A stretch of DNA of 64,000 nucleotides from an archaeon (GCA_902812495.1 CADDZR010000002.1:1-64000); one strand, 5' to 3'. Counted from the stretch's first letter, positions 32,208 through 41,645 are shown. Program-made: numbers and translations. Notes: generated by a model from the letters alone, not told the origin.

Positions 32208-34574
32208 TCACATAAGGTAGAACAGGGGGAAGAGGAAGCACCATATTACGTCGACAAAGGCCCAGTAAAGTGCAAAGTTCTCTATACCCCTGTGCTCTTC
32301 CTTTGTGTACTGGCCGTTTATTGTTTTTTTCATGAGGTATATCATCACTATGAGACCTGCTGTGACGTGAGCACCGTGGAGCCCAACGAGGAAGTAGTAG
32401 GAGCTTGCTGCAATCGATATAACTTGATTTTGTGACGATATAAGGAATCCTTTTGAAGCAAGGTCTGCCCATTCTGATACCTTTATACCCATGAATGCAG
32501 AACCAAGCAAGAAAGTTATTCCAAGGAATGCGAGAAGGTTTCTCTGATTTCCTTCTCTTATTGATTCTAGTGCAAGGGCCATCGTTAAGCCACTTGTTAC
32601 AAGTAGAATTGTATTCAAGGCTCCTATTGGTATACTGTGCACAGAGCCAACAGCTATCCAAGACGGAGATGCAGCTCTTATGTAGAGGTATGCACCGATA
32701 AAAGTTCCAAAGAATATTATCTCAGATGAGAGAAATGTCCACATCCCAAGCTTAAGTTTTGAAACAAGGTGGAAAGGCCATCTTTCCCCCGCTTCGCTGT
32801 CCTGGACAACAAACCTCTCCTTCAGGTCATCCATTGCCCATCCAATTACTGAATAAGCAAGGATGAGCAACCCAATTAAAATTGTTGCAATGCCAAGAGA
32901 AGAACTATAATAGGGAACTCCTAGAAGTGCAACGAAAATACCTGCTGTTAAAAGAATTGGTCTGCTACTAAGGTTGTCATGCAGTTTTTCTTTTCCGACG
33001 TTCTCTGTATTCAGCTCACCAATCCACCCGCCTTGGGGCGCTTCTTGACCTACTACAGGTGTCTGGACCTGTGGCCACTCTAGTGTTGCCGCACCCCAGG
33101 GGTTTGGAGGAGAGGGCGGACCTCTGAACCAGGTGTTAAGAACCTGGTAGGCAAGTGCTATTTGGGCAAGTGCAAATATATAAGCGCCGATACTCGCTAC
33201 ACCGTTCAGCAGAGGCCAATCCCCTATGCTCTGATATGTAAATATCCTCCTTGGCATGTCTGTTAGGAGGTTCATAGGGAAGTAGAGAACGTTAAAGCCG
33301 ATGAAGGAAACGATAAAGTGTATCTTGGCAAGCCCCTCATTATACATTCTTCCTGTCATCCTAGGAAGCCAGTAGTATATCCCAGCTATCAAACCAAAGA
33401 TTGCAGCACCAACCATGACATAGTGGAAATGGCCAACGACAAAGTACGAACCCCTAAAAACCCTGTCTAGAACAGGAGAGGATAGGAAGACACCTGTTAT
33501 TCCACCTATTATGAAAAGAACTATTCCTCCGAGTGCAAAGAGCATGGGTGCGTTCAACCTGATATTGCCGTGGAGGAGTGTTTCAATGAAAGCAAGTGTA
33601 ATTAGGTCAAATGGAAGCGATATAGCTATAGTGCTAATGCTGAAGACATTCTGAAGGGCGAGTGGGACACCTGTAACAAACATGTGGTGCATCCAGACAC
33701 CAAAGCTAAGAGGTAAAACTATTATTGCTGTAGATATCAATATTACATTCTTTGCAGCTAGAGGCCTGCCTGAGAAGACCTGTAGAACCTCCGCAATAAC
33801 ACCAAATGCAGGCAACAGGACAATGTAGACCTCAGGATGGCCGAAGAACCAGAAGAGATTATCCCACAGAATTGAGGGCTGGATGCTCGCTAGAGAGAAG
33901 AAAACAGTTCCAAGTACCCTGTCTGATACAAGTAAGACCAGCGCAGCAATAAGTGCGGGGAAGGAAAAGAGCATTGCAACTATCGTGAAGAACATAAACC
34001 ATGTGAACATTGGTATCCTTGATATTGTTACCCCAGGAGCTCTCATCCAGAATATTGTTGTTATGAAGTTAACACTTCCAAGTGTGACGGAGACCGTAAG
34101 CAATATCCACCCAATGAAGACAAGGGTTGGTCCCGCTCCAGGCGAGAACTGACTTGTCCCGAGAGGTTGATATGTTGTCCATCCCCCGTTTGCTGAGCCA
34201 CCTGGGACAAAGAAGCTAATTATCTCAAAAATGCCTCCTGCCAGGTAGAGCCAGTAGCTTAGCGCGTTGAGCCTTGGGAACGCTAGGTCTTCTGCACCTA
34301 TCTGGAGAGGTACAAAGTAGTTGGCAAAGCCTATTGCAAGGGGGGAGAGGAACCAGAATATCATTATTACACCGTGCATTGTTACAGCCTGGTTGTAGAA
34401 GTTACCTGTTAGAAAGTTATTATCCGGTACGGATAGCTGTGTCCTCATTAAAAGTGCAAGCACTGCACCAACAAAACCAAAATAGCAAGATGTGAATATG
34501 TAAAGTATACCTACCTTCTTATGATTTGTTGTAAAAAGCCAGCCTTTGAGCCAGTTTATTGCCTGCTCCATCAT
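32208..34574 (-). CDS. coxAC: Haem-copper oxidase subunit I-III fusion
   Basis: A 788-residue fusion. Subunit I (about 1-510) is A-type. Haem a ligands are H67 and H384, the haem a3 ligand is H382, and the CuB ligands are H246, H296 and H297, with Y250 of HPEVY available for the His-Tyr crosslink. E248 and N84/D96/N103 outline the D channel. The K-channel Lys of A1 oxidases aligns with Ile325 in LPFDLITL. Subunit III (about 590-788) shows FLSSEIIFFG, FLVGLHGAHVTAGL and YWAFVDVIW. The enzyme reduces O2 to water and pumps protons. The start overlaps the coxB stop (34571-34574). Confidence 0.95.
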   Translation of the reverse strand: MMEQAINWLKGWLFTTNHKKVGILYIFTSCYFGFVGAVLALLMRTQLSVPDNNFLTGNFYNQAVTMHGVIMIFWFLSPLAIGFANYFVPLQIGAEDLAFPRLNALSYWLYLAGGIFEIISFFVPGGSANGGWTTYQPLGTSQFSPGAGPTLVFIGWILLTVSVTLGSVNFITTIFWMRAPGVTISRIPMFTWFMFFTIVAMLFSFPALIAALVLLVSDRVLGTVFFSLASIQPSILWDNLFWFFGHPEVYIVLLPAFGVIAEVLQVFSGRPLAAKNVILISTAIIVLPLSFGVWMHHMFVTGVPLALQNVFSISTIAISLPFDLITLAFIETLLHGNIRLNAPMLFALGGIVLFIIGGITGVFLSSPVLDRVFRGSYFVVGHFHYVMVGAAIFGLIAGIYYWLPRMTGRMYNEGLAKIHFIVSFIGFNVLYFPMNLLTDMPRRIFTYQSIGDWPLLNGVASIGAYIFALAQIALAYQVLNTWFRGPPSPPNPWGAATLEWPQVQTPVVGQEAPQGGWIGELNTENVGKEKLHDNLSSRPILLTAGIFVALLGVPYYSSSLGIATILIGLLILAYSVIGWAMDDLKERFVVQDSEAGERWPFHLVSKLKLGMWTFLSSEIIFFGTFIGAYLYIRAASPSWIAVGSVHSIPIGALNTILLVTSGLTMALALESIREGNQRNLLAFLGITFLLGSAFMGIKVSEWADLASKGFLISSQNQVISIAASSYYFLVGLHGAHVTAGLIVMIYLMKKTINGQYTKEEHRGIENFALYWAFVDVIWCFLFPLFYLM

Positions 34575-35209
34575 GAGCTAATCCACCTTTGCCAGCTCTG
34601 CTGGCTGACAACTGTAAGGTTTGCTATCATCAGTGCATGGCCAGCGCCGCAGAGCTCGTAGCATCTTATTGCATCCCTGTAAACACCCGTTTGAAGCGGT
34701 GCTTGGAACCACATTGTGTTAACCTTTCCAGGTATCGCATCCATCTTTTCAGCTAGCATTGGTATTCCGAACGAGTGAAATACATCCCTACTAGTTATGT
34801 TAAGTATGATTACAGCGCCTGCGGGCACTGTCAGGTTGTTTAGTGTTGTCTTTCCGTTTGGATAAGTGAAACTCCACCCCCACTGGAACCCGAGAACTTT
34901 AATGTGGATTGCATTTGTGTCGTTTGGAATTGTTATGTTTGATTCGCTTGCAATTGTCTGGTATTCAGCTGTAACAAGGACGGATAATGTTATCATAGCT
35001 GTGATTAGGGCAACCTTCCATCCTGGCACAGGATACTTGGATGGATCATGCCCATCCCTAGCCCTGTACCTTATTACAAAAAAGACTAATAGACTAATAA
35101 CAATTACAGCCGCAGCTGTCCCGAATGCAAGGTAAAGGTTGAACAGCTGGCTGAATGTCTCTGCAGTCTGGGGTTGAGCTGCAAGTACCATGCTTAACAA
35201 CCCGAACAC
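34571..35209 (-). CDS. coxB: Haem-copper oxidase subunit II (CuA)
   Basis: This subunit passes electrons through the dinuclear CuA centre to subunit I. Two hydrophobic helices (about 28-55 and 72-88) precede a cupredoxin domain with intact CuA ligands: the His of VFHSFG and the RCYELCGAGHALM block, giving C, E, C, H, M. The GTG at 35209 is preferred because a TATA-like element on the minus strand (35230-35238) overlaps the alternative TTG start at 35230; an ATG at 35191 is also possible. It is the first gene of the operon coxB-coxAC-subunit IV-cupredoxin. Confidence 0.9.
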   Translation of the reverse strand: MFGLLSMVLAAQPQTAETFSQLFNLYLAFGTAAAVIVISLLVFFVIRYRARDGHDPSKYPVPGWKVALITAMITLSVLVTAEYQTIASESNITIPNDTNAIHIKVLGFQWGWSFTYPNGKTTLNNLTVPAGAVIILNITSRDVFHSFGIPMLAEKMDAIPGKVNTMWFQAPLQTGVYRDAIRCYELCGAGHALMIANLTVVSQQSWQRWISS

Positions 35210-35290
35210 ATAGCGCCCTCCGAGAGACAAATTTAATCTTTGGGATTGAGAAAAGACTTTAACGGGTATGAAAGCAAAGACAGAGTCAGC

Positions 35291-35362
35291 GGTGGGGTGG
35301 CGGAGCGGTTACGCGTGCGCCTGCAGAGCGCATTAACGTGGGTTCAAATCCCACCCCCACCT
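35291..35362 (+). tRNA. trnC-GCA: tRNA-Cys (GCA)
   Basis: Acceptor GGTGGGG/CCCCACC, anticodon stem TGCGC/GCGCA with loop CTGCAGA (anticodon GCA), T arm GTGGG-TTCAAAT-CCCAC and discriminator U73, the cysteine identity base. No intron and no encoded CCA. Confidence 0.96.
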
Positions 35363-35529
35363 TCTGTGCCAAATGGTTGTGTTTCAGACAAAATTTCTTT
35401 GGAATCCGACTTGGCCTGTGCAACATGGAGAATAGAAATGAACCTTCCCGTTTGAAGATGATATTCTCTTTAAGTTTTTTCATTTATGAATTTACAATAC
35501 ATACACATAAATACGTACTTCACATTCCT

Positions 35530-35538
35530 TTTATATTA
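35530..35538 (+). promoter_or_regulatory. TATA box deciding the start of the secreted protein gene
   Basis: The motif tttatatta is centred about 24 bp before the ATG at 35558, which therefore should be the first codon of a leaderless mRNA. The upstream in-frame ATG at 35486 lies before the promoter. Confidence 0.6.
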
Positions 35539-35557
35539 TACAGAAATAAACACAAAT

Positions 35558-36262
35558 ATGAAAATATCTACTTCGCTGAGCATAGCAATGATAACAGCTT
35601 TGCTTGCATTTTCCCTAATCAGCATAAAAGCAGTGAATGCAACTCCTTCTACACCGTTCAAACAATGCCCTCCCGTTGGACAAAATACAGGTTGTGCAAT
35701 CCTGATATGGATAGATTCAAACGGATCAGTTACCATATTAAGCGACAACTCTCAGGGGCCTTATGACGGAGTAGAGGATACTCTAGTGGGTGTTCAGGAC
35801 GATTGCACAAAATGCGGTGTTATAACAAGCATTGTTATATCTGCAACTAGTGGCACTTACCCCCCAATCTTCTATTTAGACGTTGACGGAGCCTGCTCTG
35901 GTATTTATTCACCCAATCCTCCACAAGCATCTTGCCCTGGTGGAGCATTCGCAACAGCCGACCCGCAGGATTACGAGTCAAACAACGTGACATTCTCTGG
36001 TATATCGTCTGATCAAAACACAGGAACTTTGAACTTCAATCCTGGTCTGACGGGCGGTACTCACGCATGGTTCAGTCTAGAGAACAGTCTTAGCTCAACC
36101 CAGCTTAATATACAAACGATTAGTACAACTGCTACAACACAAACAACAGGTGTTCCAGAGTTTCCAGCAAGCACATTGCTCATGATAGGACCTCTAGCTT
36201 TAATGTTGGCCGTCCTCATTAGGATGAGGAAGGAAAGGGCGGCAACAAAGTTAGAGGCCTGA
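35558..36262 (+). CDS. Secreted surface protein with PEF-type C-terminal sorting signal
   Basis: A 234-residue protein with a clear signal peptide from the ATG at 35558 (MKISTSLSIAMITALLAFSL, cleavage near VNA). A beta-rich domain of about 160 residues follows, with six cysteines near two Gly/Pro-rich stretches (CTKCG, CSG, SCPGG), then a Ser/Thr-rich linker. The C-terminus VPEFPASTLLMIGPLALML plus basic tail (RMRKER) has the tripartite form of archaeosortase substrates: short Pro-Glu-Phe motif, membrane helix, basic end. Function unknown; no archaeosortase gene is in the window. The gene is monocistronic. Confidence 0.75.
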   Translation: MKISTSLSIAMITALLAFSLISIKAVNATPSTPFKQCPPVGQNTGCAILIWIDSNGSVTILSDNSQGPYDGVEDTLVGVQDDCTKCGVITSIVISATSGTYPPIFYLDVDGACSGIYSPNPPQASCPGGAFATADPQDYESNNVTFSGISSDQNTGTLNFNPGLTGGTHAWFSLENSLSSTQLNIQTISTTATTQTTGVPEFPASTLLMIGPLALMLAVLIRMRKERAATKLEA

Positions 36263-36307
36263 AAATTTTTAGTGTCTGTCTGAACGGAAATACTTTCTCC
36301 ATTCAAC

Positions 36308-38482
36308 CTACACAAGTATTGCAAATACGACTATAGCGGATATAAACACTATCGATATTGTATTCAGCACTTTTATCAAAGAATTTATTGAAGGACCTGC
36401 CGTATCTTTAAACGGGTCACCAACCGTATCACCCATTACTGCGGCTGCGTGTGTCTGCGTTCCCTTGCCTCCGAAGTTACCAAGCTCGATGTACTTCTTT
36501 GCATTGTCCCAGGCAGCGCCACCATTTGTCATCAGGAAAGCAAGGAAGACACCTGAAACAACACTTCCAATTAGAAGTCCTCCTAAAGCAAGAGGACCTA
36601 GAAGGAATCCAACCGCAAGGGGTGTTACTATTGCTAAGGCTCCAGGAGCAATGAGCTCCCTCAAGGCCGCTGATGTGCTTATCTCAACGCATCTGGCATA
36701 GTCAGGCTTCGCCTTTCCCTCCATTATGCCTGGAATTTCCCTGAACTGTCTTCTCACTTCGTTTACCATCTGGAATGCTGCTCTCCCAACAGCCCTTATC
36801 AGGAAGCTAGAGAAGTAAAAAGGAAGTAAGCCCCCTATAAAGAGGCCTATGACAACATGTGGATCCGTTAGGGTAAAGCTGATAGTTCCGTTTAATGGCA
36901 AGTGGTACTTTCCAAAGAGGTTGTTTATTGCTATCTGTCTGTTGACCTCGCTCTGGAACGCTTCGAATATTGAAACAGCGGCAAGTGCTGCGCTCATAAC
37001 AGCAAAGGCTTTTGTTGTAGCCTTTGTAGTGTTTCCAACAGCGTCCAGCTCATCCGTAACCTTCCTTATCTCGGGCTCCAAACCAGCCATCTCAACTATT
37101 CCGTTTGCATTATCAGTTATAGGCCCAAAAGAATCGATTGACATAACTATCCCTGTTAGAGAAAGCATCGACATAGTTGCAATTGCTGTAGCATAAACTC
37201 CAACTAAGCTACTGCCACCCGAGCCGTAGTATCCCAAATAATATGAAATTAAAACAGCTGCTACGAGAACAAGGGCTGAAGGCGCAGTGCTCTGGAGCCC
37301 AGTGGAAAAACCAGCAAGGAAGTTTGTTGCTGCGCTTGTCTGGCTCGACTCTGCTATCTGTCTTACTGGACTGTACCTGTACGAAGTGAAGTAATCCGCT
37401 ACCTTTTCAATTAGAAGCACGACAACTATCCCAACGATTGCGCTTCCAAAGAGGGAATAGCTAAGTGAATTGGGGCCGAGAAGATAGTAGCCTAAAACAA
37501 AGTCTAAGATTATCGTTATTGCTGCCGCAATAAAGAGAGAGACATTAAGGGAGCCCATCGGATTCGACTTGATAGATGGCCTGATGTAAAAACCACCAAC
37601 TATTGAGCCGATTATTCCAGAAGCTCCGAGAAGGAATGGGTAGAGTACAAGCCTATTATCTGAGATAACTGATGCTATTGAAGCAGGGAGGTTCAGGGTA
37701 GAGAGATTTAACGATATTAATACACCAAGTATTATCGCAGCTATGGCTGTTACAACATATGACTCGTAGACGTCCGCACCCATCCCAGCGCAGTCACCAA
37801 CGTTATCTCCAACGTTATCTGCAATTACAGCAGGATTCCTTGGGTCGTCCTCAGGTATACCTGCCTCAACCTTCCCAACTATGTCCGCCCCTAGGTCTGC
37901 AGACTTTGTATATATACCTCCTGAAACCCTCATGAACATAGCTATTAGCGAGGCACCAAAGCCAAGGCCTGCTATAGTTGCAGGGTTAGTCAAGACCTTG
38001 TCCCCAAATATGATGTAAAATACTGAGAGGCCTAACAGGTCAAAGCCTACAACTGCCATGCCCATCACACTCCCTCCCCTAAAAGAAATTGTAAGTGCTT
38101 TCCCAAGACCTTCCCTTGCTGCCTGTGCTGCCCTTGAGCTTGTTCTAACAGTTACTGCCATGCCTATGTACCCTGCTGTGGCTGAGAGGAAGGAACCGAG
38201 AAGAAAACCTAAGACTGTAGCACCGCCTGTTGAGTTTGGCATATCTATCATGACATAGATGAGAATTGCAAGAACTATTGCGATTGGAGCTATAACAGCA
38301 TACTCCCTCCTTAGGAATGCTACCGCACCTTCCCTTACTGCATCAGCTATCTCAACCATCTTCTTGTTTCCCCTGTCCTTTCTACTTAGGTAGAGTATCA
38401 ACATCAGAGCGTAGAGTAGTGCTACCAAGGAAACAGCAAGCGAGAGAATTATGAAACCAGATACCATTGCCACAGATGGCAA
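36308..38482 (-). CDS. hppA: Membrane-bound proton-translocating pyrophosphatase, K+-independent type
   Basis: A 724-residue protein with about 16 membrane helices that couples pyrophosphate hydrolysis to proton transport. The substrate-binding blocks are intact: GGGIYTKSADLGADIVGK, DDPRNPAVIADNVGDNVGDC and the C-terminal GDTVGDPFKDTAGPS. The potassium-dependence region reads GNTTKATTKAF (around residue 480): Lys at this position, followed by Thr three later, marks the K+-independent class. It would recover energy from PPi made by biosynthesis and aminoacylation. The convergent neighbour ends 45 bp away, one of the few convergent pairs here that do not overlap. Confidence 0.95.
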   Translation of the reverse strand: MPSVAMVSGFIILSLAVSLVALLYALMLILYLSRKDRGNKKMVEIADAVREGAVAFLRREYAVIAPIAIVLAILIYVMIDMPNSTGGATVLGFLLGSFLSATAGYIGMAVTVRTSSRAAQAAREGLGKALTISFRGGSVMGMAVVGFDLLGLSVFYIIFGDKVLTNPATIAGLGFGASLIAMFMRVSGGIYTKSADLGADIVGKVEAGIPEDDPRNPAVIADNVGDNVGDCAGMGADVYESYVVTAIAAIILGVLISLNLSTLNLPASIASVISDNRLVLYPFLLGASGIIGSIVGGFYIRPSIKSNPMGSLNVSLFIAAAITIILDFVLGYYLLGPNSLSYSLFGSAIVGIVVVLLIEKVADYFTSYRYSPVRQIAESSQTSAATNFLAGFSTGLQSTAPSALVLVAAVLISYYLGYYGSGGSSLVGVYATAIATMSMLSLTGIVMSIDSFGPITDNANGIVEMAGLEPEIRKVTDELDAVGNTTKATTKAFAVMSAALAAVSIFEAFQSEVNRQIAINNLFGKYHLPLNGTISFTLTDPHVVIGLFIGGLLPFYFSSFLIRAVGRAAFQMVNEVRRQFREIPGIMEGKAKPDYARCVEISTSAALRELIAPGALAIVTPLAVGFLLGPLALGGLLIGSVVSGVFLAFLMTNGGAAWDNAKKYIELGNFGGKGTQTHAAAVMGDTVGDPFKDTAGPSINSLIKVLNTISIVFISAIVVFAILV

Positions 38483-38510
38483 AATTCTTTTGTTTATAAG
38501 TGCTAATAAT

Positions 38511-39455
38511 TTAGTTGTGCATGGATCTTGCTTGTCTTGATACTATGGCTCTAAATATCTCACCAAACTGTTCCCTGACAGTGTACTCTGCAACATTAAC
38601 TGAAAGGGCAACATCCCTCTGCGTAATAAGCTTCTTTCTATTCTCAATTTCAGAGAGTATGCACTCTGCAGCGTAAACTGCCGTTGCAGCAACAGCACAT
38701 GGATTGTGACCCCTCGTACCATCGCCCCTTACTTTCTCTATGAGTTCTAGTGCTTTGCTGTAAAGCCTCCTGAAATAAGGTAACTTTGATTGTCCTGAAG
38801 AGATTATGCTTCTCTCAATATCTTGATTTGATGAAAGTCTTGATATAACCCTTGCAACGTAATCTGAAGGGTTTCTTGGCATTTGCTTTACTGGAGAATC
38901 AATATATAGCTTCACAAGCGAGGAGACCTTGACCCTCTTTCCAAGTGCCTTGTGTGCATCCACTATTTCCTTCATGCCAACACTTGTTACATTCTCAATC
39001 TTGCATGCAGCAATTATTGAATAGGCAGATATAGCTGCTACATTTACAGCACATTCCTTTGAAGATAGTATTTTCCTAGATATCATGATTGCATTTCCCA
39101 TTACAAACTTTGGAAGGAGGAGTTTCTCACATACCCTTTCTATTAACTTTACACAGGAATAAAGTGAGCCGCTTTCCCTCCCAGTAAAATCGGAGACTGT
39201 TTTCAGGTACCTGAAGCTTGATGAGATTTTTGAGAAGCCGTGGGAAAATATCTCTTCGTAGCTGTAGTCAATTGGTCCAAGATAACCACCAAGAGAATTT
39301 TGTATATAGTCTATTGCTTTAACGCTATTCTCTGACCTTGGTTCCACAACTTCCTTACCAAATACAATCCCGCAAGAACGGCACACAAGCTCGTCTCCTG
39401 CGTCTATTATCCTACCCGAACATTCAGGACAGACCTCTACACTTGTTATCATCAT
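38511..39455 (-). CDS. tfb: Divergent transcription factor B (TFIIB-like)
   Basis: A TFB paralogue of about 314 residues. The N-terminal zinc ribbon is CPEC...CRSCG. Two cyclin folds (about 85-180 and 190-310) include the ACKIENV and AVAATAVYAAECI segments, the latter typical of TFB repeats. The linker between ribbon and cyclins is short (about 30 residues) and lacks the usual DDSPEWR-type B-reader; only GGYLGPIDYS resembles the G-x-x-x-G-P motif. It may therefore set the start site differently or act as an alternative TFB. The ATG at 39455 is chosen because the ribbon begins just after it; the frame is open to 39509. Confidence 0.85.
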   Translation of the reverse strand: MMITSVEVCPECSGRIIDAGDELVCRSCGIVFGKEVVEPRSENSVKAIDYIQNSLGGYLGPIDYSYEEIFSHGFSKISSSFRYLKTVSDFTGRESGSLYSCVKLIERVCEKLLLPKFVMGNAIMISRKILSSKECAVNVAAISAYSIIAACKIENVTSVGMKEIVDAHKALGKRVKVSSLVKLYIDSPVKQMPRNPSDYVARVISRLSSNQDIERSIISSGQSKLPYFRRLYSKALELIEKVRGDGTRGHNPCAVAATAVYAAECILSEIENRKKLITQRDVALSVNVAEYTVREQFGEIFRAIVSRQARSMHN

Positions 39456-39534
39456 TGGGAAATGCAAACAAAAAACATGTAATCGTTCATTTACTGCATT
39501 ACAGAACATCAGAGTTATCTAGAACGTTGCTTGA

Positions 39535-40548
39535 ATGCATTCCAATGTAGCAGGGAGGGTGAGATGCATGAAAATGTTCCAAGAGTTAAAAAATACACCC
39601 AATGAGGCAAAAGATATGAAACTAAGGAAGGTAACTGACATGCATCTCAAAGGCTCTAAAGAAATTTTTGATATGGTAGAAAAGATGAGAAATGCAGGTG
39701 GTTTTATGGGAAGAAACCTTGCTGAAGCAGCAATAATATTCTCTATCATGGTAAGGGACAAGAAATGCACTAAGATGCTTTCATTCCCTGCAGATATAGT
39801 TGCAACAGGGCTTAGAGGCGTGCTGATAGATATTGTAAAACATCGTATGGTAGACGCAATAATAACCACATGTGGCACGATAGACCATGACATAGCAAGA
39901 ACATACTCGAACTACTTCCACGGCAGCTTCTATTTGGACGATGAAGAAGTAAGGAAAATGGGATACCATAGGCTGGGCAATATACTGATACCCAAGGATG
40001 CATACGGTCCTAAGATAGAGGAAAAAGTCCAGCCGATTTTGGAGGAGTTTTACACATCCTCTGAAAAAAGGATAAGCCCTTCTAAGCTATGCAGCATCAT
40101 AGGAAAGAAGCTCGGGAAGAGTTCCCTCCTGTATTGGTGTGATAAGATGGATGTGCCCGTCTTCGTACCAGGCATAGTCGACGGTGCTGTTGGAAGCCAG
40201 ATATGGCTATTCTGCGAGAGGAGGAGGGACTTCCAGATTGATGTTATAGGGGATGAGAGGAGGCTTGCTGATATGATATTCACCTCTGAAAGGAGGGGAG
40301 GACTTGCCATTGGTGGAGGTATATCGAAGCACCACCTTATCTGGTGGAGTCAGTTCAAGGGTGGATTGGATTATGCATGCTACGTCACAACTGCCGTTGA
40401 GTACGATGGTTCTCTTAGCGGAGCACATGTACGGGAAGCTGTTTCGTGGGGCAAGGTCAAGCCAAATGCAAGAAAAGTAACAGTTTTTTCAGATGCGACT
40501 GTTGCGCTGCCTTTAATATATGCATATGTTGTCTCTTCAAAGCGGTAG
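39535..40548 (+). CDS. dys: Deoxyhypusine synthase
   Basis: A 337-residue enzyme that transfers the aminobutyl group of spermidine to a lysine of aIF5A. Conserved parts are AGGFMGRNLAEAA, the NAD-contacting TTCGTIDHDIAR, PVFVPGIVDGAVGSQ, GGGISKHH, GGLDYACYVTTAVEYDGSLS and the catalytic Lys307 in EAVSWGKVKP. The first 11 residues before MKMFQEL are weakly supported; the ATG at 39568 is an alternative start. The gene is divergent from tfb, and its last 12 bp overlap the pilin-like operon on the other strand. Confidence 0.93.
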   Translation: MHSNVAGRVRCMKMFQELKNTPNEAKDMKLRKVTDMHLKGSKEIFDMVEKMRNAGGFMGRNLAEAAIIFSIMVRDKKCTKMLSFPADIVATGLRGVLIDIVKHRMVDAIITTCGTIDHDIARTYSNYFHGSFYLDDEEVRKMGYHRLGNILIPKDAYGPKIEEKVQPILEEFYTSSEKRISPSKLCSIIGKKLGKSSLLYWCDKMDVPVFVPGIVDGAVGSQIWLFCERRRDFQIDVIGDERRLADMIFTSERRGGLAIGGGISKHHLIWWSQFKGGLDYACYVTTAVEYDGSLSGAHVREAVSWGKVKPNARKVTVFSDATVALPLIYAYVVSSKR

Positions 40549-41307
40549 GATGTTTGAACGGTAGACAGAGGAGGAGAAAGTTCCAAACGGGCCATCTATT
40601 TCGTTCTGGATTATAGTCAGTGTATACTCCAGATAGCCGCATCCTTTTCCGTCTAAAAATTTGTAGTGCAATGCGGAATCAAAACCGTGAAGTAGAGCCT
40701 CTGTCTTTATCTCAAAACTCAGAAACGAAACGGCTTTAGAAACTATTGTTTTGTTGCATACACCTCTGAGTGAAGAAATAACTTTATCGATAATGCGCGA
40801 AGAAACAAGACAGAAATTGCTTGCCTCACCTATACGGAAATCCAAGTGCAAGAAATATCTTCCCTGCCTTTCTATCTTTACCAATCCATTGTTTGTAAAT
40901 GATGAGAAGTGGTACTGGACTATGAAGTTTGTCCCGTCAGTTGAAGTACCTGAAAATGTTCCAAATATCCCTTCCTGTTGATCAGAGTACCCCATGAATG
41001 GTACTATGTACTCTTCAAGGGAAAAGTTCTCCCCTCCTTCATTCAAATCCATCCTTGGAATTGAAGAAAGCCCGGAAGAGCAGGAAATTGAATGGTTGGA
41101 AAGGAAGGACTGCTCTCCATAAAGCAACCTGTATGCAGCTGAGGCTGTGTGCATAAGTCTATCTGTATCGAGGGCAATCTCTGCATTTAAGTATTCTTCA
41201 TAAACCATTTTCTCTTTTAACGAGGATGCAACTAGGTAGCTTGAAGAGAGAAGCGATACAAACAGAATTGCGGAGACAAGAGTTGCTGCTACTGCTCTTC
41301 TCTGCAT
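40537..41307 (-). CDS. Pseudopilin-like secreted protein (last gene of the pilin-like operon)
   Basis: A 256-residue protein with a short basic N-terminus (MQRRAVAATL), one hydrophobic helix (about 7-30) and a large extracellular domain with six cysteines and an NHS glycosylation-type site. No family recognised. The layout (N-terminal helix plus globular beta domain) and its place as the last of five similar genes suggest a minor pilin or pilus-tip protein. The start overlaps the end of the previous gene by 19 bp, so expression is coupled. Confidence 0.65.
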   Translation of the reverse strand: MQRRAVAATLVSAILFVSLLSSSYLVASSLKEKMVYEEYLNAEIALDTDRLMHTASAAYRLLYGEQSFLSNHSISCSSGLSSIPRMDLNEGGENFSLEEYIVPFMGYSDQQEGIFGTFSGTSTDGTNFIVQYHFSSFTNNGLVKIERQGRYFLHLDFRIGEASNFCLVSSRIIDKVISSLRGVCNKTIVSKAVSFLSFEIKTEALLHGFDSALHYKFLDGKGCGYLEYTLTIIQNEIDGPFGTFSSSVYRSNILPL

Positions 41308-41645
41308 GCTGAAGCATACACTCTCCTGCTAACAAGCTGCAGTGAAATGTAAATACAGTCTGCAGGTAGTTCTACATGAACGCATCCATCACCGTACAAT
41401 GAGAAATTTATCTTGAGAGAAATGTTTGAGCTTAAAAGGGAGAGTAAACAAAGCTGCTCGCTACTTGCACTCTGGAAAAAATGCAGGCCTCTTCCGTAGA
41501 CAATATTTAGGAGGTAATTCCTGAGTGATATTTCATGCTGAATTCTACTTGAATCTTCGATATAGCCCGACGGATTTGTAAATGCTATCAGAATTACACA
41601 GATTATACCCACGGCAGAGGCTGAAGCTATGTCTAGTGTTCTCAA
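41289..41645 (-). CDS. Pseudopilin-like protein
   Basis: A 118-residue protein from a TTG that overlaps the stop of the 34-residue peptide gene (TTGA). One N-terminal hydrophobic helix (about 5-22, ASASAVGIICVILIAF) is followed by an extracellular domain with four cysteines and NIS/NFS sites. No family recognised; it is grouped with the minor pilins by layout and operon position. It overlaps the next gene by 19 bp. Confidence 0.6.
   Translation of the reverse strand: MRTLDIASASAVGIICVILIAFTNPSGYIEDSSRIQHEISLRNYLLNIVYGRGLHFFQSASSEQLCLLSLLSSNISLKINFSLYGDGCVHVELPADCIYISLQLVSRRVYASACREEQ

Noticed and set aside
32203-32661. 152-codon minus-strand frame inside the subunit III part of the oxidase gene
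   Set aside because: It is an alternative frame on the same strand as coxAC and breaks known subunit III motifs.
35486-35557. N-terminal extension of the secreted protein from the ATG at 35486
   Set aside because: It would begin upstream of the TATA box at 35530-35538 and hide the obvious signal peptide.
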